DNA from: an uncultured Thermoleophilia bacterium
Lineage (GTDB): Bacteria; Actinomycetota; Thermoleophilia; UBA2241
DNA length: 64,000 nucleotides
Assembly (NCBI GenBank): GCA_903927755.1
Contig: CAIYOD010000111.1
Location: 1 to 64,000 of the forward strand
Direction: 5' to 3'
The position numbers were made by a program, and so were the translations under genes. Each line of letters opens with the position of its first letter. Positions within the stretch are counted from its first letter, which is position 1. Shown here piece by piece: positions 18,536-28,147 of this stretch. The notes beneath the pieces were generated by a model, which did not search any database, was not told the origin of the DNA, and was given only the letters and a program-made list of their open reading frames with translations.

Positions 18536-20818
18536 TTACGGCGCGAGCCCCAGGGCTTCCTCCAACGCACGTCTCACCAGCGCCTCGAGTATCTGTCTCT
18601 TGTAGCGGTTGCGCCGGAGCGGGCTGGCGCTGCTCGCCGCCGCCGCGGCCGCTTCACGGCACAGGGAGAGGCTGGGCTCCTGATCGACCAGGCAGCGTTC
18701 CGCCTCCACGAGGCGCAGCGGCACGGGCGCGACCGCGCCGGCGCACAGGCGGGCGGCGGCGATGCGCGTCTCGCTCATCTCCAAGTGCACGGCGACGTTC
18801 ACGATGGGGAAGTCGACGGACTTGCGCTCCCTGAACTTCTTGAAGGCGCCCCTGGCTGCGTCCTTGGGGAGGGGGACGCGGACGCGCAGCAGGATCTCGT
18901 CCGGTTCGAGGATGGTGGAGCCGTCCTGCGCTGCCGCGAAGAGCTGCCCGGCGTCGAGCGTCCGCGCTGTGGTCTCGACGTACGCCCCAAGGGCGATGAG
19001 GGCGGGCGCCAGGTCGGACGGGGAGACCGCGATGCAGCTGCAGTCGAGGCAGCGCCTGGCCTCCTCGAGCACCTCGTCTCGGCGCGACGTGCGGCCGGGG
19101 CTCTCGTCGTCGACGATGAGCAGGGCGGCCGGTTGGTGCGCCGGGCGCTCCGGGGCCGGAGGCTCCGCGGCGCCGTCGGGAGAGAGCAGCTGCGCGACGG
19201 AGTCGGCCGCGCTGCGCCCGGAGGCGATCGCTTCGACGATCGTCGCCGGGCCGGTCGCGGCGTCGCCGCACACGAGGGTGGGCGCGGCCTGCTCACCCTC
19301 GAGTCCGTCGAGCCACGAGCGGTCGACGCGCTGGCCGACGGCCATGATGACCTTGCCCGTCGGCAGGAAGTCACGCACCGATTCGTCGAGCGTGGGGCAG
19401 AAGGCGCCGTGCTCGTCGACCACGCTGGTGCAGCGCACCAGGTCGACGCCGGTCACGGTCCCCGACTCCATGCGGATGGCGCGTGGCCCCCACTGCTCCC
19501 GGAGCCGCACGCCGGCCTCGAGCGCCTCGGCGGTCTCCTCGTCGAAGGCCGGCATCTCCGCACGAGACTCGAGGCAGGCCATCGTCACCGAGGTCGCGCC
19601 GCGCGCGAGCGCCGTCATCGCGGCGTCCACGGCGACGTTGCCGCCGCCGACCACGAGCACGTCGCCCGCCTCGCGCCAGTCGGGTGCGAGCGCCGCGTGG
19701 CGCAGGTAGTCGAGGCCGGAGACGGTCGCCTCCTCGCCCTCGACGCCGATGCGCGGTGACTCCCAGGCGCCGCAGGCGACGACGACGGCGTCGTGCCCGG
19801 CCTGCAGCTCGTCGAGCGAGACCGCGCCGCCCACGTCCACGCCGAGGCGGAACTCGACGCCCAGCTGCTCGAAGAGCCCGATGACGTCGCCGACCACCTC
19901 GGGCGCGAGCCGGAAGGGCGGGATGCCGAGCGCGAGCATGCCGCCGGCGCGTTCCTCGCGCTCGAAGACGGTCACGGCGTGGCCGCGACGGCTGAGGAAG
20001 TACGCGGCCGAGAGGCCGGCCGGCCCCGAGCCCACCACGGCCACGTGCTTGCCGCTCGCCGGCGGCGCCGGGCCGAGGAACACCTCGGGGTGGGCGAGCG
20101 CGTAGTCGCCCACCTCGCGTTCGAGGCTGCGGATCGAGAGGGCTTCGTCCAGGCCGCAGCGGTTGCAGCCCTGCTCGCACGCGTGCGGGCAGACGCGGCC
20201 GGTGATCGCCGGCAGCGGATTCTCGCGGAGCAGCAGGCGGGCGGCCTCTTCCATGTCGAGCCGCCGCAACGCCTCCAGGTAGATCGGGATGCCGTTGTGG
20301 TTGGGGCAGGCGACCACGCACGGCGGGTCGACCACCCTCGCCGAGCCGAAGATGGAGTGGTAGCGGTTGTCGCCGACGGCCGCGGCGCAGAGCTCGCCGC
20401 CCTTGCGGTGGCAGTGGAAGGTGTCGTCGGGGTAGCGGTAGTACCAGCAGCGCGTCTCCTGGCAGAGGTTGCCCCCGACGGTTCCCATCTCGCGGAGCTG
20501 TGGAGAAGCGACGGCGCGCGCAGCCTCAGCGAGCAGCGGCAGGCGCGCGTTGACGAAGTCGTCCCGCGCCAGATCGGCGAGCCGGGTCAGCGCGCCGATC
20601 ACCACCTCGCCGTCGTTCTCGCTGATGCCGCCCAGTCCGGGGATGGTCTTCAGGTCGACGAGGAGCACCTCGTCGTGGCCGTGGACGCCGGCCTTCAGGG
20701 CGCCGTAGATGTCGGTGCCGCCGGCCAAGAGGCGCGCTCTGCCGGGGCCGGCCCGCAGGAGCTCCTCGGCCTCCGCCACACCGGCGACCGCCCGGTAGTC
20801 GATTCGCACCTCGGTCAT
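18536..20818 (-). CDS. Molybdenum hydroxylase FAD subunit with inserted GltD-like NAD(P)H oxidoreductase
   Basis: Encodes 760 residues. Residues 1-158 are a CO-dehydrogenase/xanthine-dehydrogenase FAD-binding domain (AGGTD at 32-36, MGTVGGNL at 111-118) with the extra Fe-S loop Cys124, Cys136, Cys144 seen in 4-hydroxybenzoyl-CoA-reductase-type subunits. Residues ~159-590 are a GltD-like unit: Fe-S cysteines 167, 171, 210, 214, 218, 221, FAD motif VVGSGPAGLS (261-270), NAD(P) motif VVGGGNVAVD (389-398) and a closing VCGDA (516-520). At Cys595 the first domain resumes with 'CIAVSPSDLAPALIAL' and runs into its C-terminal domain (to 760). The insertion falls between the third and fourth Fe-S ligand positions. 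It is the last gene of the operon and overlaps the large subunit by 4 bases. Confidence 0.9.
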   Translation of the reverse strand: MTEVRIDYRAVAGVAEAEELLRAGPGRARLLAGGTDIYGALKAGVHGHDEVLLVDLKTIPGLGGISENDGEVVIGALTRLADLARDDFVNARLPLLAEAARAVASPQLREMGTVGGNLCQETRCWYYRYPDDTFHCHRKGGELCAAAVGDNRYHSIFGSARVVDPPCVVACPNHNGIPIYLEALRRLDMEEAARLLLRENPLPAITGRVCPHACEQGCNRCGLDEALSIRSLEREVGDYALAHPEVFLGPAPPASGKHVAVVGSGPAGLSAAYFLSRRGHAVTVFEREERAGGMLALGIPPFRLAPEVVGDVIGLFEQLGVEFRLGVDVGGAVSLDELQAGHDAVVVACGAWESPRIGVEGEEATVSGLDYLRHAALAPDWREAGDVLVVGGGNVAVDAAMTALARGATSVTMACLESRAEMPAFDEETAEALEAGVRLREQWGPRAIRMESGTVTGVDLVRCTSVVDEHGAFCPTLDESVRDFLPTGKVIMAVGQRVDRSWLDGLEGEQAAPTLVCGDAATGPATIVEAIASGRSAADSVAQLLSPDGAAEPPAPERPAHQPAALLIVDDESPGRTSRRDEVLEEARRCLDCSCIAVSPSDLAPALIALGAYVETTARTLDAGQLFAAAQDGSTILEPDEILLRVRVPLPKDAARGAFKKFRERKSVDFPIVNVAVHLEMSETRIAAARLCAGAVAPVPLRLVEAERCLVDQEPSLSLCREAAAAAASSASPLRRNRYKRQILEALVRRALEEALGLAP

Positions 20819-23268
20819 GGCTGCGCCCCCGGATTCTGTGTGGGCCGGGCTTGCTGTACGGGTTGTGCTTCCTGCGCACGTCGGCCGCGGCCCAGCGCCT
20901 CCAGGATCTTCTCGGGGGTGATGGGCAGCTCGCCGAGGCGCACGCCGAGCGCGTTGTGCACCGCGTTGGCGATCGCGCCCGGCGCCGCTGTGACCGCCGA
21001 CTCACCAAGGCCGCTCGCCGGGTGGTTGCCGGCGCCCTGCCACACCTCGAGCGCCACCGGCTCGACCGGCGGCGCGTCCGCCAGCGTGGCCATGCGGTAG
21101 TCGACCCAGTTGAAGTTGAGGGGCAGCCCGGTCCGCTCGTCGTAGACGATCTGCTCGAGGAGCGCTTCGCTGGCCGCCATGGTCGGGCCGCCGATGAGCT
21201 GTCCGTCGGCGCCGGCCCGGTACATGACCTTGCCGCAATCGGTCGCCTGCACGATTTGGACGACCTCCACGGCCCCGGTCTCGGTGTCGACCTCCACCTC
21301 GGCGAAGCACGCGGTGAAGGGGCAGCCCGTGACCTGCGCGGGAGGGAGGTCCTCGACCTCGACCACGATGGAGCCGAGGTCGGACTGCTGCATCAGGATG
21401 CCGGCCAGCGGGCGGCCTTCGCCGGGGCCGCCGCTCCAGAAGACCCGCCCGACGCGCACGTCGATCTCCTCCTCCGGCGCCTCGAGGAGGCGCGCGAGGT
21501 GCGCCACAAGCTTCGACTTGAGCTCCGTGGCTGCGTTCGGCATCAGCTCCGCCTGCAGGTACGAGACGGCGCTGTCGGTCTGCACCATGTCCTTGAGGCC
21601 GCGGTCGGTGTCGGTGTGGGCGAGGTAGGTGATGTCGGCGGCGCCGACGCCCAGGAAGGCGAGCGCGTCGGCGCAGGCGAACACAGTGCAGCTGTTCGAG
21701 CCGGTCCCCGTCTCGGCGGTGGGGGCGTCGAGCACCACCGACCCGTCCGGGTTGAGCGTCAGGCGGACCTGCACGCGGCCGCGCGGGATCTCCTGCCAGG
21801 CCGCGTGCCATGTGTTGTGGACCGACATGCCGAGGCCGCGCCGCTTGACCGATCCGGTTGTCGGCCCGCCTGCCCGCTCGGCCGTCAGGTCCGCGGGCGC
21901 CGCACGGCGCCGGTCCCAGCCGATCCTGCCGGCGCCCTCGCGCAGCACGGCCGCCAGACTCTCATCGGGCCGGGAGACCCACGGGTTGCCCATGTTCGTG
22001 AGGGCGACGTCGACGGGGTCGAGGCCGAGGCGCTCGGCGACCTCATCGAGCAGCCGTCCCCAGGCCAGGTTGAGCTCGTTGTTGCCGATGCCACGCTTGA
22101 CCCCGCCGGGGATCGTGTTGGTGTAGACGCAGTAGGCCTCCATGCGCAGGTTGGGGATCGGCGCCAGAGAGAGCTCGGCGACCTCGCGCGGCACCTCGTC
22201 GGCGGCGCCCATCGTGTCGTCGGCGTAGGCGCCGGCCCGGCTGTACGCCTTGGTGTGCAGCGCGAGGATCGTGCCGTCGGCACGCGCCCCCACGCGCACC
22301 CGGTAGAGGACCGGCGAACGCGTGTCGTGGAAGTCCTGGCGCCGGTCCATCCGGTACAGCACCGGGCGGCCGCCGCAGCGCTTGGCCAGCAGCGCGGTGA
22401 ACACCAGGAAGGGCTGGTCCGCCTCGTTGCCGCGCCCGAAGCTGCCGCCGATGTACGGGTTCATCACGCGCACCTTGTTCAGCGGCATCTCCAGCATGTT
22501 GGCCAGCGACATGCGCGGCTGGTCGGCGGCGTAGTAGCTCGTCCAGCAGGTCAGGCGGTCCCCATCCCACTGCATCATGCAGCCGCGCGTCTCGAGACAG
22601 CCGTGGTCGGGATTGTGATACGAGGTCTCGAACTCCACCTGCACGTCGGACTCGGCGAACCCCTGCTCCACGTCACCCCGCTCGAGGAACGTCGGTCCGG
22701 TGAGCGGCGGCGGCGGCGGGAAGGTGTTGCCCTCCGGGTTGATCTCGGGATGGACCAGCGGGGCGCCGGGCTCCATGGCCTCCCACAGGTCCAGTACGAA
22801 CGGCCTCTGCTCCCACTCGACGTCGAGCGCCTCGAGCGCGGCGTCGGCCGCCTCGTTGGTCTCGGCGGCGACGACCACCCCGACCTCGTCCCCGGCCCAG
22901 TGCGCCGTGTCTCCGAGCACCCGCCGGTCGCGGTAGGAGGGCCAGGACATGCGCTCGTAGGACGCGGTGAAGAAGGGGGTCCAGCTGGCGTTGGTGGGCT
23001 TCAGCCCCCGCACCTCGTCGTCGTTGCAGGTGAGCACGGCGACGACCCCGGGCACGGCCTCGGCGCGGCTCGTGTCGAGGGAGACGATGCGGGCGGCGGG
23101 ATACGGACTGCGCAGGCAACTGGCGTACAGCAGACCCTGTGCGCGCATGCCCGTGGCGAGGTCGGCCAGGTAGTCGGCACGGCCACTTGCCTTCTCCAGG
23201 GCGTCGATGCGCGGTGAGTACGAGCCGACGAAGGGGGCGCCGCCGGCGGCCGGGGCGCTCTCGTGCAC
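20815..23268 (-). CDS. Molybdenum hydroxylase large (Mo-cofactor) subunit
   Basis: Encodes 817 residues of the xanthine dehydrogenase/CoxL-like family. The N-terminal ald_xan_dh_C-type hammerhead domain (about 15-140) is followed by the molybdopterin-binding domain, with 'GGSFGRGNEADQPF', 'NNELNLAWGRLLDEVAERLGL' and the late 'GLGESAV' segment, which carries the usual catalytic Glu (Gly-Glu-Ser). The protein should hydroxylate an aromatic or heterocyclic carbon, passing electrons to the 2Fe-2S and FAD subunits encoded either side. I saw no selenocysteine or signal peptide. The substrate cannot be read from the sequence. Confidence 0.9.
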   Translation of the reverse strand: MHESAPAAGGAPFVGSYSPRIDALEKASGRADYLADLATGMRAQGLLYASCLRSPYPAARIVSLDTSRAEAVPGVVAVLTCNDDEVRGLKPTNASWTPFFTASYERMSWPSYRDRRVLGDTAHWAGDEVGVVVAAETNEAADAALEALDVEWEQRPFVLDLWEAMEPGAPLVHPEINPEGNTFPPPPPLTGPTFLERGDVEQGFAESDVQVEFETSYHNPDHGCLETRGCMMQWDGDRLTCWTSYYAADQPRMSLANMLEMPLNKVRVMNPYIGGSFGRGNEADQPFLVFTALLAKRCGGRPVLYRMDRRQDFHDTRSPVLYRVRVGARADGTILALHTKAYSRAGAYADDTMGAADEVPREVAELSLAPIPNLRMEAYCVYTNTIPGGVKRGIGNNELNLAWGRLLDEVAERLGLDPVDVALTNMGNPWVSRPDESLAAVLREGAGRIGWDRRRAAPADLTAERAGGPTTGSVKRRGLGMSVHNTWHAAWQEIPRGRVQVRLTLNPDGSVVLDAPTAETGTGSNSCTVFACADALAFLGVGAADITYLAHTDTDRGLKDMVQTDSAVSYLQAELMPNAATELKSKLVAHLARLLEAPEEEIDVRVGRVFWSGGPGEGRPLAGILMQQSDLGSIVVEVEDLPPAQVTGCPFTACFAEVEVDTETGAVEVVQIVQATDCGKVMYRAGADGQLIGGPTMAASEALLEQIVYDERTGLPLNFNWVDYRMATLADAPPVEPVALEVWQGAGNHPASGLGESAVTAAPGAIANAVHNALGVRLGELPITPEKILEALGRGRRAQEAQPVQQARPTQNPGAQP

Positions 23269-23271
23269 GAC

Positions 23272-23913
23272 TCAGCCCTCCGCCCCGGACGCGGCAGATG
23301 CGGCGTCGCCGGCGGGTTCGCCGGTCCGCTCGCCGGCGGACCTGCCGGCCTGCTCGCCGGCCCGCTCGCCGGCCATCTGCCCCGCCCTCACGACGGCCTC
23401 GACGATTCCCGGGTAGCAGCCGCAGCGGCAGATGTTGCCGGCCATGCCCTCCACCACCTGCTCGCGGGTCGGCCGCGGCGTGCGCAGCAGCAGAGCCTTT
23501 GCCGTCATCACCATGCCGGGGGTGCAGAACCCGCACTGCAGCGCCGTGCCGTGCCCCGGCTGCGCCTGGGTCGCGAAGGCGACGATCAGGGGATCGTCCT
23601 CGCCCAGCCCCTCGACGGTGAGCACGGAGCAGCCGTCGGCCTCGGCGGCGAGGGTCATGCAACTGAGCACCGGGCGCCCGTCCAGGACGACCGTGCAGGC
23701 GCCGCAGGCACCCTGGTCGCAGGCCACCTTGACTCCGGTGAGCCCGAGGCGCTCGCGAAGGACGGTGGCCAGGGAGTCGCCGGGGGCGTAGTCGCGCCCG
23801 GCGACGAGCTCGTGGTCATGTCCGTTCACGCACAAGCGCGTGACTCCGTGGACGGCGCGCGCCGTGGCGGACTCGCTCGGTGGCGCGAGTCCTGCCGCCA
23901 GTGAAGCGCTCAC
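23272..23913 (-). CDS. Molybdenum hydroxylase 2Fe-2S subunit
   Basis: Encodes 213 residues. The plant-type cluster ligands are Cys65, Cys70, Cys73 and Cys85, and the helical-domain cluster ligands are Cys127, Cys130, Cys162 and Cys164 (CGFC...CRCG). It should carry electrons from the Mo site to FAD. Typical relatives end near residue 165-175. Here a further ~35 residues are built from four-residue units (AGERAGEQAGRSAGER...), which is unusual. The start overlaps the amidohydrolase stop by 4 bases, and the stop is 3 bases from the large subunit start. Confidence 0.93.
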   Translation of the reverse strand: MSASLAAGLAPPSESATARAVHGVTRLCVNGHDHELVAGRDYAPGDSLATVLRERLGLTGVKVACDQGACGACTVVLDGRPVLSCMTLAAEADGCSVLTVEGLGEDDPLIVAFATQAQPGHGTALQCGFCTPGMVMTAKALLLRTPRPTREQVVEGMAGNICRCGCYPGIVEAVVRAGQMAGERAGEQAGRSAGERTGEPAGDAASAASGAEG

Positions 23914-25202
23914 TCGGCTGCCCCGCGCTGCGCCGGCCCCCGCTCGGCCAGGAGGGTGCTCCCGGTCTTGCAGCCGGCGCCGGCCTTGAAGACCTCGAGT
24001 ACGGCGGACGGACGCCGGAACACGGAGACGTCCGAGGGGTCCTCGCCGAGGACGACGGCGTCGAAGACGTGGCCGGGCGCGATGCGCCCGTAGAGGTCGT
24101 CGACCCCGCAGAGCTCGGCTCCGCCGCTCGTTGCCGCGAGCAGCGTCTCCTCAAGCGGCATCCCGGCCTCGTGCAGCAGCGCGATCTCCTCGAGGTTCCT
24201 CCCGTGCTGACGCCGCTCGAGCCAGTCGGTGCCGAGGGCGATGCGCACGCCGGCCGCGTGCGCGATGCGCACGCTCTCGCCGAAGCACTCGCGCAGTTCG
24301 AGGACCTTCTCCAGCGCGTAGGTCGGAGCCAGCGGTTTCTCGTCGTTCTCGGGGAGCGTGGAGTCGATGAGATCCCTGATGATGGACAGGGTCGGGACGA
24401 GCCAGCATCCGGCGGCCGCCATCGCGGCCGCCTGCCGCTCGTCGAGCAGCGTGCCGTGCTCGACTGAGCGCACGCCGGCGGCGACGGCCAGGTCGATGCC
24501 TTCGCCGCCGTGCGCGTGCGTCATCACCGCCTTGCCGCGCCGCGCCGCTTCGGCCACGGCCACCTCGATCTCCTCCTTGGTGAAGCCGGGATCGTGGGCC
24601 GTGTCGTGCGGCGTCATCACGCCGCCGGTGGTGGCCAGCTTGATCCAGTCCGCGCCGGCGCGGAGCAGGCGGCGGACGGCGAGGCGGACGCCCTCCACGC
24701 CGTCCGCGGTCGTCAGCAGGTCTCGGAAGACCGGGTCCGGCTCCACGCCGAGGCGCTCCGAGTACATGTCCCCGTGCCCGCCCGTCTGGCTGAGCAGCTT
24801 GACGCAGATCTGGAGCCGCGGCCCGGGCGCCAGCCCCTCCGCGACCGCGCGCCGCGCGCCGGCGTCGGCGCCGCCGGCGTCGCGCAAGTGCGTCACGCCG
24901 GCGTCGAGCGTCACGCTCAGGTTGCGGGCGGCCTCGAACACGCCATACGTCACCGGCGCCCGCAGCAGCTCGGACTCGTTCATCGTGGACAGCGCGACGT
25001 GGGCGTGGCAGTCGAACACGCCCGGCATGAGCCAGAGGCCGCCGAGGTCGTAGACGGGGGCGCCGGGAGGCGCCGCGAGCGCGGAGCCGACGGCGCTCAC
25101 CACGCCGCCTTCTACCAGGACGTCGGTCTCCCCGGAGAAGCCGCCGTCCTCTTCGAGCACCCGGACATCGTGGAGCAGGATGCTCGGAGCGTCATCAGGC
25201 AT
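23910..25202 (-). CDS. Metal-dependent amidohydrolase (imidazolonepropionase/prolidase-like)
   Basis: Encodes 430 residues. An N-terminal beta-sandwich strand pair precedes the metal motif DCHAH (His66, His68). Later elements include 'KLATTGGVMTPHD', 'VMTHAHGGEG', 'SVEHGTLLD' and 'ALGTDWLERRQ', the usual lysine, histidine and aspartate strands of the barrel. It matches the cluster of Xaa-Pro dipeptidase/imidazolonepropionase-like hydrolases of the amidohydrolase superfamily. It probably opens a cyclic amide or cleaves an amide bond in the operon's substrate. The start overlaps the alpha/beta hydrolase end by 8 bases. Confidence 0.9.
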   Translation of the reverse strand: MPDDAPSILLHDVRVLEEDGGFSGETDVLVEGGVVSAVGSALAAPPGAPVYDLGGLWLMPGVFDCHAHVALSTMNESELLRAPVTYGVFEAARNLSVTLDAGVTHLRDAGGADAGARRAVAEGLAPGPRLQICVKLLSQTGGHGDMYSERLGVEPDPVFRDLLTTADGVEGVRLAVRRLLRAGADWIKLATTGGVMTPHDTAHDPGFTKEEIEVAVAEAARRGKAVMTHAHGGEGIDLAVAAGVRSVEHGTLLDERQAAAMAAAGCWLVPTLSIIRDLIDSTLPENDEKPLAPTYALEKVLELRECFGESVRIAHAAGVRIALGTDWLERRQHGRNLEEIALLHEAGMPLEETLLAATSGGAELCGVDDLYGRIAPGHVFDAVVLGEDPSDVSVFRRPSAVLEVFKAGAGCKTGSTLLAERGPAQRGAAE

Positions 25203-26070
25203 CGTCGCTCCTCGCCATACACTCCGCCATGAAGGCGCGCACGCTCTCCGCGAAGAGCTCGGGCTCGTCCTCAGGCACGTCGTGCGCGCTCCGCTCGCCC
25301 ACGATGTGCGTCACGGGCGCGTTCACGAGCGCCGCTTCCATCTCGTCGGAGGATTCGGGCGGCGTGATCGGGTCGTGACGGCCGTTCAGGATGAGCGTGG
25401 GGCAGACGATCCGCTCGAGCTCCGGCCGCAGGTCCATCACCGCGCCCTCGCCCCAGAGGAAGTGCTCGGTCACCTCCTGCCGGATGACCGGACGCGTCTC
25501 GTGCACACTCAGGTACTCGGGGTCTCGCTTGACCGTGTAGAGCGGCATGCAGACCCGGAGGTAGTCATCGAACGCGGTGGAGTCGCGCTCGACCATGGTG
25601 CGGAGGTAGAGGTCCCTCGCCTCCGCGCCGCCGACCCGCTCGAAGGCGGCCGCGGAGCGCTCGGTGGGCAGCTGCGCGGCGGTCGAGAGCAGCACGAGGC
25701 CGGCGGGCTCGTCGGGATACCGGGCGGCATAGACCTGGGCGACGATGCCGCCGAAGCTCCAGCCCAGCACGAAGGGCCGCTCGATGCCGAGTGCCGCGCA
25801 GAAGGCGTGCACGTCGTCGGCCCACTGCTCGAGGTTCCAGAGCGACTTGTCGCAGTCGTCGCTGCGCCCGTTGGCGCGGTGGTCGTAGACGATGACCTGC
25901 GCGCTGTCGCAGAGCGGTTCGATCAGGCCCATGAAGTCGGTGTGATCGAACCCGGGTCCGCCGTGAAGTGCCAGCAGCACGGGCTTCTCGCGCATGACCG
26001 GGCCGTCGGGTACGAGCCCGGGGTTCAGGACGTCGAACCAGAGACTGATATCGCCGATGGAGACTCTCAT
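25195..26070 (-). CDS. Alpha/beta hydrolase, proline-iminopeptidase-like
   Basis: Encodes 291 residues. The oxyanion motif HGGPG (36-40) and nucleophile elbow GWSFGG (Ser105) are clear. The acid and base fall in 'NGRHDPITPP' and 'SAHDVPEDEP', the latter carrying the likely catalytic His. The HGGPG motif is typical of proline iminopeptidases and related amide or ester hydrolases. The start follows GAGGAAGGA, and an ATGA overlap couples it to the ATPase gene before it. Confidence 0.9.
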   Translation of the reverse strand: MRVSIGDISLWFDVLNPGLVPDGPVMREKPVLLALHGGPGFDHTDFMGLIEPLCDSAQVIVYDHRANGRSDDCDKSLWNLEQWADDVHAFCAALGIERPFVLGWSFGGIVAQVYAARYPDEPAGLVLLSTAAQLPTERSAAAFERVGGAEARDLYLRTMVERDSTAFDDYLRVCMPLYTVKRDPEYLSVHETRPVIRQEVTEHFLWGEGAVMDLRPELERIVCPTLILNGRHDPITPPESSDEMEAALVNAPVTHIVGERSAHDVPEDEPELFAESVRAFMAECMARSDDA

Positions 26071-27143
26071 GGGTCCTTCCTCGTCGTGGTCAAGGCACCT
26101 TCTGTCGCGAGATGGCACGCCACCAGCACGCCCGGGTCTCCGGTCGCCGGCAGCAGGCTGGGTACCTCGCTGCGGCAACGCTCTTCGCAGAACGTACACC
26201 GGGGGTGGAAGCGGCAGCCGGACGGCACGCGGCTCGCGTCCGGCGGCTCGCCGGGCAGGGTGCGCACGCGCTCCTCGTCGCGGTGCACGCGCGGCACCGC
26301 GTAAATGAGCGCCTGCGTGTACGGGTGCTGGGGCCGGTCGATGACGGTGCGCGCCGGGCCCAGCTCGACGAGGTTGCCGTGGTACATGACGGCCACCCGG
26401 TCGGAGACGTGAGCCGCCGTCGCCAGGTCGTGGGTGATCATGAGGATCCCGACGCCCTCGTCGCGGCGGAGCCCGTCGAGGAGTTGGAGGATGCCGGCGC
26501 GCACGGAGACGTCGAGCATCGAGACGGGCTCGTCGGCGACGAGGAGCGACGGGCCGAGCACCAGGCTGCCGGCGATGGCCACTCGCTGGCGCTGGCCGCC
26601 GGAAAGCTGGTGCGGGTACCGCTCCGCGAAGGTCTCGACCGGCGTGAGGCCGACCTTCTCCAGGGCGTCGCTCACGGCCGCTCGCTCGGCCTCCTTCGAG
26701 GGGGTGAGCCCGTGGATGCGCAGAGCCTCGGCGATCAGGTCGCGGGTGCGGAGGCGAGGGTCGAGGGCTGCGTAGGGGTCCTGATGGATGAGCTGGGCGC
26801 GTCGCCGCAGCGGACGCAGATCGCTGTGCGGCAGCTTGGTGATGTCCTGGCCTTCCAGCAGCACGGTGCCTGCGGTGGGCTCGAGCAGACGCAGGGCGGC
26901 GAGGGCCGTCGTCGTCTTGCCGGAGCCCGACTCGCCGACCAGGGCGAGCAGCTCGCCGCGGTCGAGGGTGAGGGAGACGCCGTCGACGGCGCGCGCCACC
27001 TGCCCGCCGCGGCGCGCCAGACGGTCCGAGAACGAGCGCTTCAGGGCGAAGTGCACGGCGAGATCGCGCACCTCGAGGAGGTGCTCGCCGGCGTCCTTCG
27101 AGGCGGTCGTCGGGGCGACGGCCGGATTCGCAAGCGCACTCAC
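26067..27143 (-). CDS. Dipeptide-type ABC transporter ATPase (DppF/OppF-like)
   Basis: Encodes 358 residues. Walker A is GESGSGKTT, the signature is LSGGQRQR, Walker B ends in DEPVSMLD, and the H loop is ITHD. The C-terminal oligo_HPY extension carries '[17 protein letters not shown]', which in this family can hold an Fe-S cluster. It pairs with the next ATPase to power import. The GTG start at 27143 overlaps the previous stop as GTGA. Confidence 0.92.
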   Translation of the reverse strand: MSALANPAVAPTTASKDAGEHLLEVRDLAVHFALKRSFSDRLARRGGQVARAVDGVSLTLDRGELLALVGESGSGKTTTALAALRLLEPTAGTVLLEGQDITKLPHSDLRPLRRRAQLIHQDPYAALDPRLRTRDLIAEALRIHGLTPSKEAERAAVSDALEKVGLTPVETFAERYPHQLSGGQRQRVAIAGSLVLGPSLLVADEPVSMLDVSVRAGILQLLDGLRRDEGVGILMITHDLATAAHVSDRVAVMYHGNLVELGPARTVIDRPQHPYTQALIYAVPRVHRDEERVRTLPGEPPDASRVPSGCRFHPRCTFCEERCRSEVPSLLPATGDPGVLVACHLATEGALTTTRKDP

Positions 27144-28147
27144 GCCGGCCGCTCTTGCTCCAGCGCGTGACAGGCGGCCACATGACTGTCGCCGGTCAGT
27201 CTCGGCCGCACAGCGCAGGCGTCGAACGCCTGAGGGCAGCGGGCGGCGAAGGCGCACCCGCTGATCGGCTCGTCGAGGCGCGGCGGCGTACCCGGGATAC
27301 TCACCAGCGGCCGGTTGCGATTCACGACCGGCGTGGCCTCCAGCAGCAGCCGTGTGTACGGATGGCGAGGCGCGGTGAGCACGTCGAACGTGGGACCGTC
27401 CTCGACGACCACTCCGGCGTACATGACCACCGCGCGCGCGCTCGTCTCGGCGATCATGCCGATGTCGTGGGTGACCATCACGAGCGCCAGCCCAAGGGTG
27501 TCGGCGAGCTCGGCCAGCAGGTCGCCGATCTGCGCCTGCACCACCACGTCGAGAGCCGTGGTGGGCTCGTCGGCGAAGAGCACGCGGGGCTCGCAGGCGA
27601 GCGCCATGGCGATGACGGCGCGCTGGCGCATGCCGCCGGAGAGTTCGTGCGGGTAGCGCCGCGCTGTCGACGTGGGCAGGCCGACCAGCTCGAGCAACTC
27701 CGCGGTACGCTGCCGCGCCTGGGCCCTCGAGCGCTGCCCGTGCACCACCATCGGGTCGGCGATCTGCTTGCCGACCCGGTACACGGGGTTCATCGCGCTC
27801 ATCGCTCCCTGGAAGACCATCGCGGCGTGCGTCCAGCGCACCGCCCGGGCGCTCTGCTCGCCACGTGCGAGCACGTCGATGCCGTCCAGGAACACGCTGC
27901 CTCCGACCGAGGCGAAGGAGGGCAGCAGGCCCATGGCCGCGAGGATCATCGTCGTCTTGCCGCACCCGGACTCGCCGAGCACGCCGACACGCTCGCCGGC
28001 GGCGACCGTCAGATCGACGCCGCGGACGGCGTGCGCCGAGCGCCCGTCGGGAGCGTCGAACCACACGTGGAGGCCGGCGACCTCGAGCACGCTGTGCGTC
28101 GTCTCGCCGGCGATCGCCTCTGGCGGCTGTGCGGCGACGGTCTTCAC
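27140..28147 (-). CDS. Dipeptide-type ABC transporter ATPase (DppD/OppD-like)
   Basis: Encodes 335 residues with Walker [10 protein letters not shown], signature LSGGMRQR, Walker B DEPTTALD and a C-terminal oligo_HPY region with clustered cysteines ('[17 protein letters not shown]'). It is the second ATP-hydrolysing subunit of the importer. The GTG start at 28147 overlaps the permease stop as GTGA; the open frame further upstream is antisense-like and lacks a binding site. Confidence 0.92.
   Translation of the reverse strand: MKTVAAQPPEAIAGETTHSVLEVAGLHVWFDAPDGRSAHAVRGVDLTVAAGERVGVLGESGCGKTTMILAAMGLLPSFASVGGSVFLDGIDVLARGEQSARAVRWTHAAMVFQGAMSAMNPVYRVGKQIADPMVVHGQRSRAQARQRTAELLELVGLPTSTARRYPHELSGGMRQRAVIAMALACEPRVLFADEPTTALDVVVQAQIGDLLAELADTLGLALVMVTHDIGMIAETSARAVVMYAGVVVEDGPTFDVLTAPRHPYTRLLLEATPVVNRNRPLVSIPGTPPRLDEPISGCAFAARCPQAFDACAVRPRLTGDSHVAACHALEQERPA

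Noticed and set aside
20851-23217. Plus-strand frame of nearly 790 codons opposite the Mo subunit
   Set aside because: It is a shadow of the molybdenum hydroxylase large subunit, with no plausible start site and a biased Val/Gly/Arg/His composition.
23290-23380. Regular 12-base GCCGG-containing repeats resembling a short repeat array
   Set aside because: They lack spacers and are in frame within the 2Fe-2S subunit gene, so this is a coding repeat and not a CRISPR array.
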